Origin: Gemmatimonadota bacterium
GTDB taxonomy: Bacteria; Gemmatimonadota; Gemmatimonadetes; Gemmatimonadales; GWC2-71-9
Reading direction: 5' to 3'
DNA length: 11,157 nucleotides
NCBI GenBank assembly: GCA_025361465.1
Contig: JANYAG010000024.1
Span: 1 to 11,157, forward strand
Each line of letters begins with the position of its first letter. Position 1 is the stretch's first letter. The notes beneath the pieces were generated by a model. That model had not been told where the DNA came from. It was given only the letters and a program-made list of their open reading frames with translations, and did not search any database. A program made the translations under genes and the position numbers. Of this stretch, positions 1 to 9,040 are shown piece by piece.

Positions 1-15
1 ACGACAGGAGTGCTC

Positions 16-438
16 ATGCGCCGGCGCGTCGGGCCGGTCCTTGGCCTGCTGCTCGGAGGTTCCCTGGTCCTCGCGACCACGGCCCAGCGATCGCCCGTAG
101 CCGAGCCGATCGTCCTCCAGCAGGCCCGACCGAATCCGATCTTTCCGGCAGCGCTGATCCCGTTCACTATTGCACCGGAGGTGTGCAGGGGCGACCATGT
201 TCCACGCGTCACGCTGAAGATCTACAACGGCGCCGCCCAGGTGGTGGCGACGCTCACATTGCGGGGGAAGCCAGTGGGGCCGATCGACGGCGTCCCGATG
301 CGGTGCGGGGACTATGTGGCGACGTGGGACGGGACGGTCGATAGTGGAAGATCGGTCGCGGTGCCGGCAGTGTATTTCGTGCGGCTCGAGGTGGACCGCA
401 TTCCCAGGTCCAGGAACCTCATCGTACCAGCTCTGTGA
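16..438 (+). CDS. Exported FlgD-Ig-like domain protein
   Basis: A 140-residue protein. Residues 1-23 look like a Sec signal peptide: MRRR, then a Leu/Gly-rich hydrophobic core, with likely cleavage after Ala23 (TTA|Q). The rest resembles the FlgD-type immunoglobulin-like fold common as a C-terminal domain on secreted proteins of the FCB group and Gemmatimonadota: an N-P-I-F-P-x-x-x-I-P-F opening near residue 40, an IYNGAAQVV strand, a YVATWDGTVDSGR turn and a PAVYFVRLEV strand near the end. Here the domain stands almost alone. Cys57 and Cys97 could form a disulphide. I chose ATG 16 because AGGAG at 6-10 lies 5 bases upstream; GTG 10 is in frame but overlaps that site. The domain call is by pattern only, the role is unknown, and whatever lies upstream is outside the window. 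Confidence 0.75.
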   Translation: MRRRVGPVLGLLLGGSLVLATTAQRSPVAEPIVLQQARPNPIFPAALIPFTIAPEVCRGDHVPRVTLKIYNGAAQVVATLTLRGKPVGPIDGVPMRCGDYVATWDGTVDSGRSVAVPAVYFVRLEVDRIPRSRNLIVPAL

Positions 439-457
439 GGGACGCACCGCGTCCCTC
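437..457 (+). terminator. Hairpin terminator after the FlgD-Ig-like gene
   Basis: GAGGGACGC (437-445) pairs perfectly with GCGTCCCTC (449-457) around a 3-base ACC loop, giving a 9-bp stem. It overlaps the TGA stop codon at 436-438. The following tract is poor in T (GTGTTTCTG at 461-469), so this is a likely but not textbook Rho-independent terminator. Confidence 0.6.
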
Positions 458-575
458 GCGGTGTTTCTGCCCCCACGCGCCTCCCATCACCATCGTCTTT
501 CGCAGGGACCCTGTCAAAGCCGATACTGTATGGGCGGCGAACGGGCCGGATCCCGCCGGATTGGCAGTCGCACGG

Positions 576-591
576 TGGCTCACCCCTTGCC
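576..591 (+). promoter_or_regulatory. Sigma-54-like -24/-12 promoter element before clpB
   Basis: TGGCTCA, four bases, then TTGCC. The remembered sigma-54 consensus is TGGCACG-N4-TTGCW. The GG at 577-578 and GC at 589-590 have the canonical 10-base gap. With the GC as the -12 element, transcription would begin near 602, giving a leader of about 23 bases that carries the GGAGGG ribosome site at 610-615 just before clpB. The match is imperfect (T for A at 580, A for G at 582, C for A/T at 591). Sigma-54 control of clpB would be unusual, so this is an inference from motif and position. Confidence 0.35.
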
Positions 592-609
592 ATCTTACAG
601 CGTGACCCT

Positions 610-615
610 GGAGGG
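610..615 (+). promoter_or_regulatory. clpB ribosome binding site
   Basis: GGAGGG lies 9 bases before ATG 625. It directly abuts the in-frame ATG 616 with no spacing, so it decides for 625 as the true start. Confidence 0.7.
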
Positions 616-624
616 ATGACCGCC

Positions 625-927
625 ATGCTCCGCCCCGAACGATTGACCATCAAGGCGCAGGACGCCCTGCGCTCGGCGCTCGAACAGGCCCGTGACCACG
701 GCAACCCCGTGGTCAACGATGCGCACCTGTTGTCCGCGCTCCTCATGCAGGATGACGGGATCGTGCAGCCGCTGCTCTCCAAGGCAGGGGTGGTGGTGCC
801 GCGGCTGGCCAACCGGACCGAGTCGGAGATCACCGCGTTCCCGAGACAGGCGGGTGCGCCCGCGACGCCGACCCTCGATCGCACCTTGCAGAAAGTGTTC
901 GAGCGCGGCGAGAAGATCGCCAAGTAA
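625..927 (+). CDS. clpB: ClpB N-terminal fragment, ended by a premature stop
   Basis: The first 100 residues of the ClpB/Hsp104 disaggregase, start MLRPERLT. They cover most of the ClpB N domain, which binds aggregated substrate. Conserved stretches such as LLSALLMQDDG and the QKVFERGEKIAK helix are recognisable against E. coli ClpB from memory. At codon 101 (925-927) the frame meets TAA, and the same frame continues directly after it with the expected LGDQF and TEHLLLALVE stretches up to the intact ATPase core. TAA differs by one base from GAA (Glu), and a charged residue is usual here, so a single-base nonsense change or a sequencing error is the simplest reading. Alone, this fragment has no ATPase domain and no independent function is expected. 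The start is set by GGAGGG at 610-615. Confidence 0.8.
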   Translation: MLRPERLTIKAQDALRSALEQARDHGNPVVNDAHLLSALLMQDDGIVQPLLSKAGVVVPRLANRTESEITAFPRQAGAPATPTLDRTLQKVFERGEKIAK

Positions 928-960
928 CTCGGCGACCAGTTCGTCTCCACCGAGCATCTC

Positions 961-3234
<2,274 letters not shown>

Positions 3235-3691
3235 CCTGCCGGTGTCCGCGGCGGATCTGGCCGGGATGCGACTCGCGCTCGCCGCGGCGCGGCGCGCCGG
3301 CGCCGCCGGCGAAGTGCCGGTCGGCGCCGTGGTGATGCGCGGCGGCGCATTGCTCGCGCAGGCGCACAACGAGGTCGTGCTCCGTCACGATCCGACCGCC
3401 CATGCCGAGCGACTCGCCCTGGCCGATGCCCTCACGGCGGCCCGATCGGACCGGCTTCCTGGCGCCACCCTCTACGTCACCCTCGAGCCCTGTGCCCAAT
3501 GTGCCGGCTCGATCGTGCTCGCCAAGGTGGATCGGGTCGTCTTCGGCGCGTGGGATCCCAAGGCCGGCATGGCCGGGAGCATCCATGACCTGTTGCGCCA
3601 TCCCCTCCTGAATCATCGGTGCGAGGTCATCGCGGGCGTGCTGGCCGGCGAGTGTGGCGAACTGCTGCAGGAATTCTTCGGAGGGCTGCGC

Positions 3692-3720
3692 TAGACCGGT
3701 CGGCATTGTGGCGCTATCCT
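3692..3720 (+). promoter_or_regulatory. Sigma-70-like promoter before the membrane fusion gene
   Basis: TAGACC (3692-3697, 4 of 6 to TTGACA) and TATCCT (3715-3720, 4 of 6 to TATAAT) are separated by 17 bases. The -35 overlaps the tadA stop codon. Predicted start of transcription is near 3727, giving a leader of about 45 bases. The -10 and the bases after it (TATCCTTCGC) nearly repeat at 11016-11025 in front of another gene, which adds some support. Confidence 0.4.
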
Positions 3721-3771
3721 TCGCCCGCGCAATTCAGGCCTTTCCCCTCCGCTTTCCCACGACGGTTCAAG

Positions 3772-6222
3772 ATGCCCGAAGCCACGCCTTCCGCCCCCGG
3801 AGCCGCGCAGTCGAGCCGGATCCTCCCCTGGATGCTCCTGCTCTTCATCGGCAGCGGATGTGCCGCCCTGATCTACGAAATCGTCTGGTTCCAGCTCCTG
3901 GGGCTGATTGTGGGCTCCTCGGCCATTTCGATGGGTGTGCTGCTCGGGACCTTCATGGGTGGGATGTGCCTGGGTTCGCTGCTGCTGACGCGGTTCATCT
4001 CGACCCAGGAACATCCGCTGCGTGTCTATGCCAAGCTGGAAGGCGCCATCGCGGTCTTTGGCCTGCTGGTGCTCTTCGGCTTGCCGTACGTGGGCGGACT
4101 GTATGTCGCGATCGGCGGCCTGGGCTTCGGCGGCCTGCTGATCCGGGGCGTCTTCTGCGCGATCTGCCTGCTGCCGCCGACCATGATGATGGGGGCCACC
4201 CTCCCGGCGATCTCGCGCTGGGTGCAGACCACGCCGAGCGGAGTGTCCTGGCTGGGGTTCTTCTACGGCGGCAACATCGTTGGCGCGGTCCTTGGCTGCC
4301 TGCTGGCCGGCTTCTACCTGCTGCGCGTCTACGACGTCTCGATCGCCACCTATGTCGCCGTCGCACTGAACGTGTCCGTCACCATGATCGCGCTCGGACT
4401 TGCCCGTCTTGCGCCCTACACGCCGCCGGCGATCCAGCCGGACGCGCCGCGCGGTCTCGGCATCGCAAAGAACGCCTGGCCGATCTACGTCGCCATCGGG
4501 CTCTCCGGGATGACTGCGCTCGGTGCCGAGGTCATCTGGACGCGACTGCTGTCCCTGCTCCTGGGGGCAACGGTCTACACGTTTTCAGTGGTGCTCGCCG
4601 CATTCCTGATCGGGCTGGGGATTGGCAGCAGCACCGGCGCGCTGGTGGCGCGTACGGTGACCAATGCGCGCGCCGCGTTCGGCTGGTGCCAGTTGTTGCT
4701 GGTGGTGGCGATTGCGTGGTCGGCCTTCGGCCTCACGAAGCAACTCCCCTATTGGCCGGTGTACCCCGGGATGACGCCCCGCGCCCTCTTCCAGCTCGAG
4801 ATCGACCTCGTGCGCGCAATCTGGGCGGTGCTGCCGGCGGCATTGCTCTGGGGTGCCTCCTTCCCGCTTGCGCTCGCGGCCGCCGCGGGACGCGGTGAGG
4901 ATCCCGGGCGCCTGGTCGGCGGGGTGTATGCGGCCAACACGGTGGGCGGTATTGTCGGCGCGGTGCTGGCCTCGCTGGTCCTGATCCCGTGGATCGGCAC
5001 CAACGGCGGCGACAAGGTGCTGATCGGACTCGCGGCGTTCTCGGCGGTGCTCTTGCTCGCTCCGATCGGAATCAGTCTGACGGGTGAACTCCGCCTGGGT
5101 GCGCGCTCTTTCGGCGTGCTGGCAGCGGTCGCGGCGCTGGCGATCTGGCTCGGATCGACGGTGATCCCGGTGCCCGCACTCCTCGTGGGTTTCGGCCGCT
5201 GGTCGGCAGCACGGGTGAACAACCACGGCGAGTGGCTCTTCGTCGGTGAGGGAATGAACTCGTCGATGGCCGTGTCGCGACTGTCCAACGGGGTGCTCAA
5301 TTACCACAATGCCGGCAAGGTGCAGGCCTCGAGCGAGCCGCAGGACATGCGGTTGCAGCGGATGCTCGGACACCTCACGACGCTGCTGCCTCCGCAGGCC
5401 GATTCGGTTTTGGTCATCGGGTTTGGCGCCGGGGTGACGGCGGGGGCGGTGAGTATCTCGCCCGCGGTCAAGCACGAGACCATTGCCGAGATCGAGCCCC
5501 TGGTGCCGAAGTTCGTGTCGCTGAACTTCAAGGGACCCAACAACGACGTCGCACACAATCCCAAGGTCCACATCAAGATCGACGATGCCCGGCACTTCCT
5601 GCTGATCACCAAGCAGCACTTCGATGCCATCACCTCGGATCCGTTCGACCCATGGGTCAAGGGTGCCGCAACGTTGTATACCCGGGAGTTCTTCCAGCTG
5701 GCCAAGGAGCACTTGCACGACGGGGGTGTCGTCACGGTGTTCGTGCAGCTCTACGAGAGCAATCTTGACGCGGTGAAGAGTGAGGTCGCGACCTTCTTCG
5801 AGGCCTTCCCGGAAGGCATGGTGTTCGGCAACGAAAACCAGGGCGCCGGGTACGACGTGGTGCTGGTCGGGCAGAAGAACCCGCGACCCATCGATGTGGA
5901 CGCGATCGAGGCTCGCCTTCACACGCCGGAGTATGCGCCCGTGGCGCAGTCACTCGGCGAAATTGGCTTCGCCTCGGCCATTGATCTCTTCAGCACCTTC
6001 GCCGCTTCGGCCAAGGACCTGGCGCCCTGGCTCGCGGATGCCCAGGTCAATCGCGACCGCAACCTACGGTTGCAGTACCTCGCGGGACTGGGCCTCAACC
6101 TGTACGACCAGGACAACATCTACAAAGGGATGATCCGCTATCGCCGCTGGCCCGAGGGCGTCTTTGCCGGGTCGCCGGAAACCGTGGCCCGGCTGCGCAG
6201 CCTGATCGGCGGCGCTCCCTGA
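3772..6222 (+). CDS. Membrane-fused spermidine synthase-like protein
   Basis: An 816-residue inner-membrane protein. Residues 18-470 contain about 13 hydrophobic segments. Residues 480-700 form a spermidine-synthase-like Rossmann methyltransferase fold: SAM-motif-I-like GFGAG 550-554, acidic Glu573/Glu575 after strand 2, DDAR 604-607, SDPFDPW 622-628, and TLYTREFF. Residues 700-816 are an extra C-terminal part. This is the architecture often annotated as fused MFS transporter/spermidine synthase. The GGGDG-type loop of true SpeE is replaced by GFGAG, so polyamine synthesis is doubtful and the substrate is unknown. The membrane part carries an internal duplication: residues 28-75 resemble 245-292, and 140-184 resemble 360-405. 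ATG 3772 is chosen because hydrophobic sequence begins soon after it; no good Shine-Dalgarno site is present. A frame extension back into tadA is not credible. Confidence 0.85.
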   Translation: MPEATPSAPGAAQSSRILPWMLLLFIGSGCAALIYEIVWFQLLGLIVGSSAISMGVLLGTFMGGMCLGSLLLTRFISTQEHPLRVYAKLEGAIAVFGLLVLFGLPYVGGLYVAIGGLGFGGLLIRGVFCAICLLPPTMMMGATLPAISRWVQTTPSGVSWLGFFYGGNIVGAVLGCLLAGFYLLRVYDVSIATYVAVALNVSVTMIALGLARLAPYTPPAIQPDAPRGLGIAKNAWPIYVAIGLSGMTALGAEVIWTRLLSLLLGATVYTFSVVLAAFLIGLGIGSSTGALVARTVTNARAAFGWCQLLLVVAIAWSAFGLTKQLPYWPVYPGMTPRALFQLEIDLVRAIWAVLPAALLWGASFPLALAAAAGRGEDPGRLVGGVYAANTVGGIVGAVLASLVLIPWIGTNGGDKVLIGLAAFSAVLLLAPIGISLTGELRLGARSFGVLAAVAALAIWLGSTVIPVPALLVGFGRWSAARVNNHGEWLFVGEGMNSSMAVSRLSNGVLNYHNAGKVQASSEPQDMRLQRMLGHLTTLLPPQADSVLVIGFGAGVTAGAVSISPAVKHETIAEIEPLVPKFVSLNFKGPNNDVAHNPKVHIKIDDARHFLLITKQHFDAITSDPFDPWVKGAATLYTREFFQLAKEHLHDGGVVTVFVQLYESNLDAVKSEVATFFEAFPEGMVFGNENQGAGYDVVLVGQKNPRPIDVDAIEARLHTPEYAPVAQSLGEIGFASAIDLFSTFAASAKDLAPWLADAQVNRDRNLRLQYLAGLGLNLYDQDNIYKGMIRYRRWPEGVFAGSPETVARLRSLIGGAP

Positions 6223-6275
6223 CTCGGGGAGCCGGGAGTCCCTCCGATCCGGTAGCCGGAGTGCGATTCGAGGGC

Positions 6276-6281
6276 TAAATT
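6276..6281 (+). promoter_or_regulatory. Possible -10 element before the metalloprotease gene
   Basis: TAAATT, the only A/T-rich hexamer in the 166-base gap 6223-6388, matches 4 of 6 bases of TATAAT. No convincing -35 lies at 16-18 bases. If real, the leader would be about 100 bases. Confidence 0.25.
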
Positions 6282-6388
6282 CCCCCGATTCTGAAGTTCA
6301 CTGTGCGCGGTCACATGGCCGCGCCAATTCTGACGGGGCCACTCGTCTTTGAGGGTCCTCCGCCGCCACCCCTGCCAAGAACGGCCCA

Positions 6389-6904
6389 ATGAAAAGAATT
6401 GGCTCCTCCCTGCTTCTGGTCGCCGCGTTCGTGGGTGCCTGTGCCAAGACCGCACCGAAGCCCGCTCCTGTTCCCGTTCCGGCGCCTGCACCTGCCGCCG
6501 GGCGCGCCGCCGGCGCGCCGGCACCGACTCCAGGTGATTCCACTGCGAACGCCGGGGGCGGTCGGGCCGGCGGCGGTGGTGCCGGTGCCCCCGGTGCTGG
6601 GGCGGAGCCCAATCCGCGCGCCTATGCCATGGTGATCACCCCGGCGGCCAAGACCAAGGCCGGCCTGTTCAAGGCCCACCGGGTCGGTACCAAGCTCTTC
6701 TTCGAGATTCCGCGTGGCGAGATGAACAAGGACATGCTGCTGGTGACCGAGATCGCCAAGACCACGGCGGGGGCCGGCTACGGTGGCTGTCGCTCGGCGA
6801 GGATGTCATCCGGTGGGAGCGACGCGACAATCGCATCCTGCTCCGGTTGCAGGACTACTCGATCATCTCGTCTGACTCGACGAATCCGATCACCTCCGCC
6901 GTGA
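6389..6904 (+). CDS. Zinc metalloprotease lipoprotein, N-terminal part before frameshift
   Basis: Native sequence runs from ATG 6389 to about 6787 (133 residues); the rest of this frame to 6904 is out-of-frame translation. Residues 1-17 are a lipoprotein signal (MKRIG, hydrophobic core) with lipobox VGAC at 15-18, so Cys18 should be lipidated and the protein anchored to the envelope. Residues 19-75 are a Pro/Ala/Gly-rich linker. Residues about 92-133 (FKAHRVGTKLFFEIP, DMLLVTEIAKT, GAGYGG) match the start of DUF5117-type metalloproteases as I remember them. After GYGG the frame turns to Cys/Ser/Arg-rich nonsense, while the overlapping frame carries the expected LSLGEDVIRWERRDNR. One missing base (for example a C beside 6787) explains it. 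The ribosome site is weak. Confidence 0.75.
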   Translation: MKRIGSSLLLVAAFVGACAKTAPKPAPVPVPAPAPAAGRAAGAPAPTPGDSTANAGGGRAGGGGAGAPGAGAEPNPRAYAMVITPAAKTKAGLFKAHRVGTKLFFEIPRGEMNKDMLLVTEIAKTTAGAGYGGCRSARMSSGGSDATIASCSGCRTTRSSRLTRRIRSPPP

Positions 6905-8958
6905 AGAACGCCAATTATCCCGCCATCGCCAAGTCGTTCAACGTCGAAAGCTGGGGGCCGGATTCGTCGGCCGTGATCGATGTCACGTCGCTCTTCCTTG
7001 CGCCGCCGATCGAGATGTCTCCGACCACGGCGTATCGCGGCAGCATCGATGCGAGCCGTTCATTCCTGGCGACCGTCGCGGCCTATCCTGAGAACATCAA
7101 GGTCACGGCCGACCTCACGGTGAACACTCCGCCCGCCGCAGGGGGCGGAGCTGGTGGTGGCCGCGGGCTGCCGCCGAGCGCGACGCTGCAGATGGCGTGG
7201 TCGATCGTGCGCCTGCCTGAGCAGGCGATGATGCCGCGGTTGTTCGACAATCGCGTCGGCTACTTCACCAACCGCACCACCGACTTCGGCCGCCCGGTGC
7301 AGAAGTCAGAAACCCGGACCTTCATCACCCGCTACCGCCTCGAATGCTCCGACCAGAAGGTCGGCAACCTCTGCGTGCCCAAGAAGCCGATCGTGTACTA
7401 CGTCGACCCGGCCACGCCGAGCTGGCTGGTGCCGTGGGTCGTGAAGGCGATCGAGAGCTGGCAGCCGGCGTTTGAAGCGGCAGGCTTCTCGAAGGGAATC
7501 ATCGCCAAGCTGGCGCCCTCGCAGGCCGAGGACCCGGACTGGTCGGTGGAAGACGCGCGCTACTCCGTGATCGACTGGTTGCCTTCGACCACCGAGAATG
7601 CGGTGGGCCCGCACACGGCCGATCCGCGCTCAGGCGAGATCATCAGTGCCCACCTGCAGATCTACCACAACGTGATGAACCTCAATCGCGACTGGTACTG
7701 GACCCAGGCCGGCGCGCTCGATCCGCGCGCGCGGAAGCTGCCATTCCCCGATTCCCTCGCCGGGCGCCTGATGCAGTACGTCATCGCCCACGAAATCGGT
7801 CACTCCATCGGCTTTCAGCACAACATGAAGGCGAGCGCCCTGTACCCGATCGACTCGATCCGGAACAAGGACTTCGTGCATCGCAACGGCCACGTGCCGA
7901 CCCTGATGGACTACTCACGGTTCAATTACGTGGCGCAGCCGGAAGACGGCATCGCGCTGGAGGACCTGATCCCGAAGATCGGGCCGTACGATATTTGGGC
8001 GACGCATTGGGGGTACGCGCCGATTCCCGGCGTTAAGACGCCCGACGATGAGCGCGCCACGCTCGACCAGTGGGCTCGCGAGCAGGACACCAAGCCCTGG
8101 CTGCGTTTCTCGACCAGTGACGCCGGCGCCTCTGACCCACGCAACAACACCGAGGCGGTTGGCGACGACGACGCGGTGCGGGCCACCGGATTGGGCTTGA
8201 AGAACATCAAGCGGTTGGTGCCGATGCTCGTCCCAGCGACGACCGGGACGGCCACGGATGACTATTCGGACCTCAAGGAGATGTATGGTCGTCTCCTCGG
8301 CCAGTGGAGCACCGAACTTCGCCATGTAGCGGTGATTCCCGGCGCGCTCGAATCGCAGGAGAAGTACATCTCACAGCCCGGTGCACGGTACACCCCGGTG
8401 GCGGCCAAGCGGCAGCGTGAGGCGGTCAAGTTCCTGAACGAGAACGCCTTCACCACCCCGACGTACTTCCTCGTGCCCGAGATCCTCAACAAGATGCAGG
8501 GCGATGGCGTCATCACCCGGGTTGTCGGGGCCCAGTCGGGGATCCTCTCGACGCTGCTCAGCGACACCCGGCTGGCGCGCATGGTTGAGATTGAGACCCT
8601 CTACAAGCCGGCCGATGTCTACACGCTCCCGGCGTACCTCGCGGACATTCGCGGCGGGATCTGGGGCGAACTGAGTGCCGGCAGCGTCAAGATCGATCCG
8701 TATCGCCGGGGCTTGCAGCAGGTCTGGCTGGATCAGGTCAAGGCCAAGATCAACCCGGGCCCGCCGCCGACCGGGTTGCCGGCCGGCTTCGTCGTGCCGC
8801 GACCCTCGCACGACGTGCAGGCCATCATGCGGGTGGAGTTGAAGACGCTCGATGCGGCCATCGCCGCCGCGCTGTCCAAGACTGGCGACGCGATGACGAA
8901 GGCGCACCTCGCCGACGTGCGGTTCCAGATTGACCAGACGCTGAACCCGAAGAACTAG
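6847..8958 (+). CDS. Zinc-dependent metzincin-like metalloprotease, main part after frameshift
   Basis: The catalytic part of the split gene; homologous reading starts at 6787, not at TTG 6847, which is simply the first possible start codon. Numbering in the restored 856-residue protein: metzincin zinc site HEIGHSIGFQH with His468, Glu469, His472 and His478, and a Met-turn at Met507 in LMDYSRFNYVAQP. Before it lie LFDNRVGYFTNRTTDFG and PIVYYVDPATP, hallmarks of the DUF5117/DUF4953 metalloprotease group common in Bacteroidota and Gemmatimonadota. A long C-terminal region of about 350 residues follows. It presumably cleaves peptides at the cell envelope; the substrate is unknown. Without the upstream piece this frame has no export signal, so as sequenced the gene would probably be non-functional. 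A strong hairpin (8981-9015) and then an M1 peptidase gene follow. Confidence 0.85.
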   Translation: MQDYSIISSDSTNPITSAVKNANYPAIAKSFNVESWGPDSSAVIDVTSLFLAPPIEMSPTTAYRGSIDASRSFLATVAAYPENIKVTADLTVNTPPAAGGGAGGGRGLPPSATLQMAWSIVRLPEQAMMPRLFDNRVGYFTNRTTDFGRPVQKSETRTFITRYRLECSDQKVGNLCVPKKPIVYYVDPATPSWLVPWVVKAIESWQPAFEAAGFSKGIIAKLAPSQAEDPDWSVEDARYSVIDWLPSTTENAVGPHTADPRSGEIISAHLQIYHNVMNLNRDWYWTQAGALDPRARKLPFPDSLAGRLMQYVIAHEIGHSIGFQHNMKASALYPIDSIRNKDFVHRNGHVPTLMDYSRFNYVAQPEDGIALEDLIPKIGPYDIWATHWGYAPIPGVKTPDDERATLDQWAREQDTKPWLRFSTSDAGASDPRNNTEAVGDDDAVRATGLGLKNIKRLVPMLVPATTGTATDDYSDLKEMYGRLLGQWSTELRHVAVIPGALESQEKYISQPGARYTPVAAKRQREAVKFLNENAFTTPTYFLVPEILNKMQGDGVITRVVGAQSGILSTLLSDTRLARMVEIETLYKPADVYTLPAYLADIRGGIWGELSAGSVKIDPYRRGLQQVWLDQVKAKINPGPPPTGLPAGFVVPRPSHDVQAIMRVELKTLDAAIAAALSKTGDAMTKAHLADVRFQIDQTLNPKN

Positions 8959-8980
8959 CGGCTGGCCGCAGCAGGGTAAG

Positions 8981-9015
8981 ACTGGGCCCCGGTGCACAAC
9001 GCGCCGGGGCTCAGT
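8981..9015 (+). terminator. 15-bp hairpin between the two peptidase genes
   Basis: 8981-8995 pairs with 9001-9015 over 15 consecutive pairs (two of them G-U) around the loop ACAAC at 8996-9000. It is the strongest hairpin I found in the window. The tract after it (GGCCTTTCAG) has few T residues, so it may act as a terminator for the metalloprotease, or protect or regulate the leader of the M1 gene 26 bases downstream. Confidence 0.6.
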
Positions 9016-9040
9016 GGCCTTTCAGTCAGAGGAGTCCATG

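Noticed and set aside
184..195. Arg-Gly-Asp (RGD) in the small secreted protein as an integrin-type adhesion motif
   Set aside because: A three-residue match in a bacterial Ig-like domain is expected by chance; no host link is visible.
439..609. CIRCE, HAIR or sigma-32 heat-shock site before clpB
   Set aside because: Read for TTAGCACTC/GAGTGCTAA, CTTGAGT/ACTCAAG and CTTGAA-type elements; none found.
3619..3771. In-frame upstream extension of the membrane fusion protein into tadA
   Set aside because: The extra residues are Arg/Pro-rich, overlap tadA by 76 bases, and the hydrophobic domain begins only after ATG 3772.
4585..5922. Long minus-strand open frame opposite the membrane fusion gene
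   Set aside because: Its translation is Arg/His/Gln-rich with no motif; the + strand shows coherent membrane segments and a methyltransferase fold.
6214..6240. Hairpin at the end of the membrane fusion gene as a terminator
   Set aside because: GCTCCC/GGGAGC (6214-6219 with 6227-6232) is only 6 bp, competes with a 5-bp GACTC/GAGTC pairing, and no T-run follows; too weak to call.
6470..6605. Pro/Ala/Gly-rich, repetitive GC stretch as a tandem repeat or separate gene
   Set aside because: It is in frame with the lipoprotein start and reads as the usual flexible linker after a lipobox cysteine; no regular repeat unit.
6782..6790. Programmed -1 frameshift in the metalloprotease
   Set aside because: No slippery heptamer and no obvious downstream pseudoknot; a one-base indel explains the data more simply.
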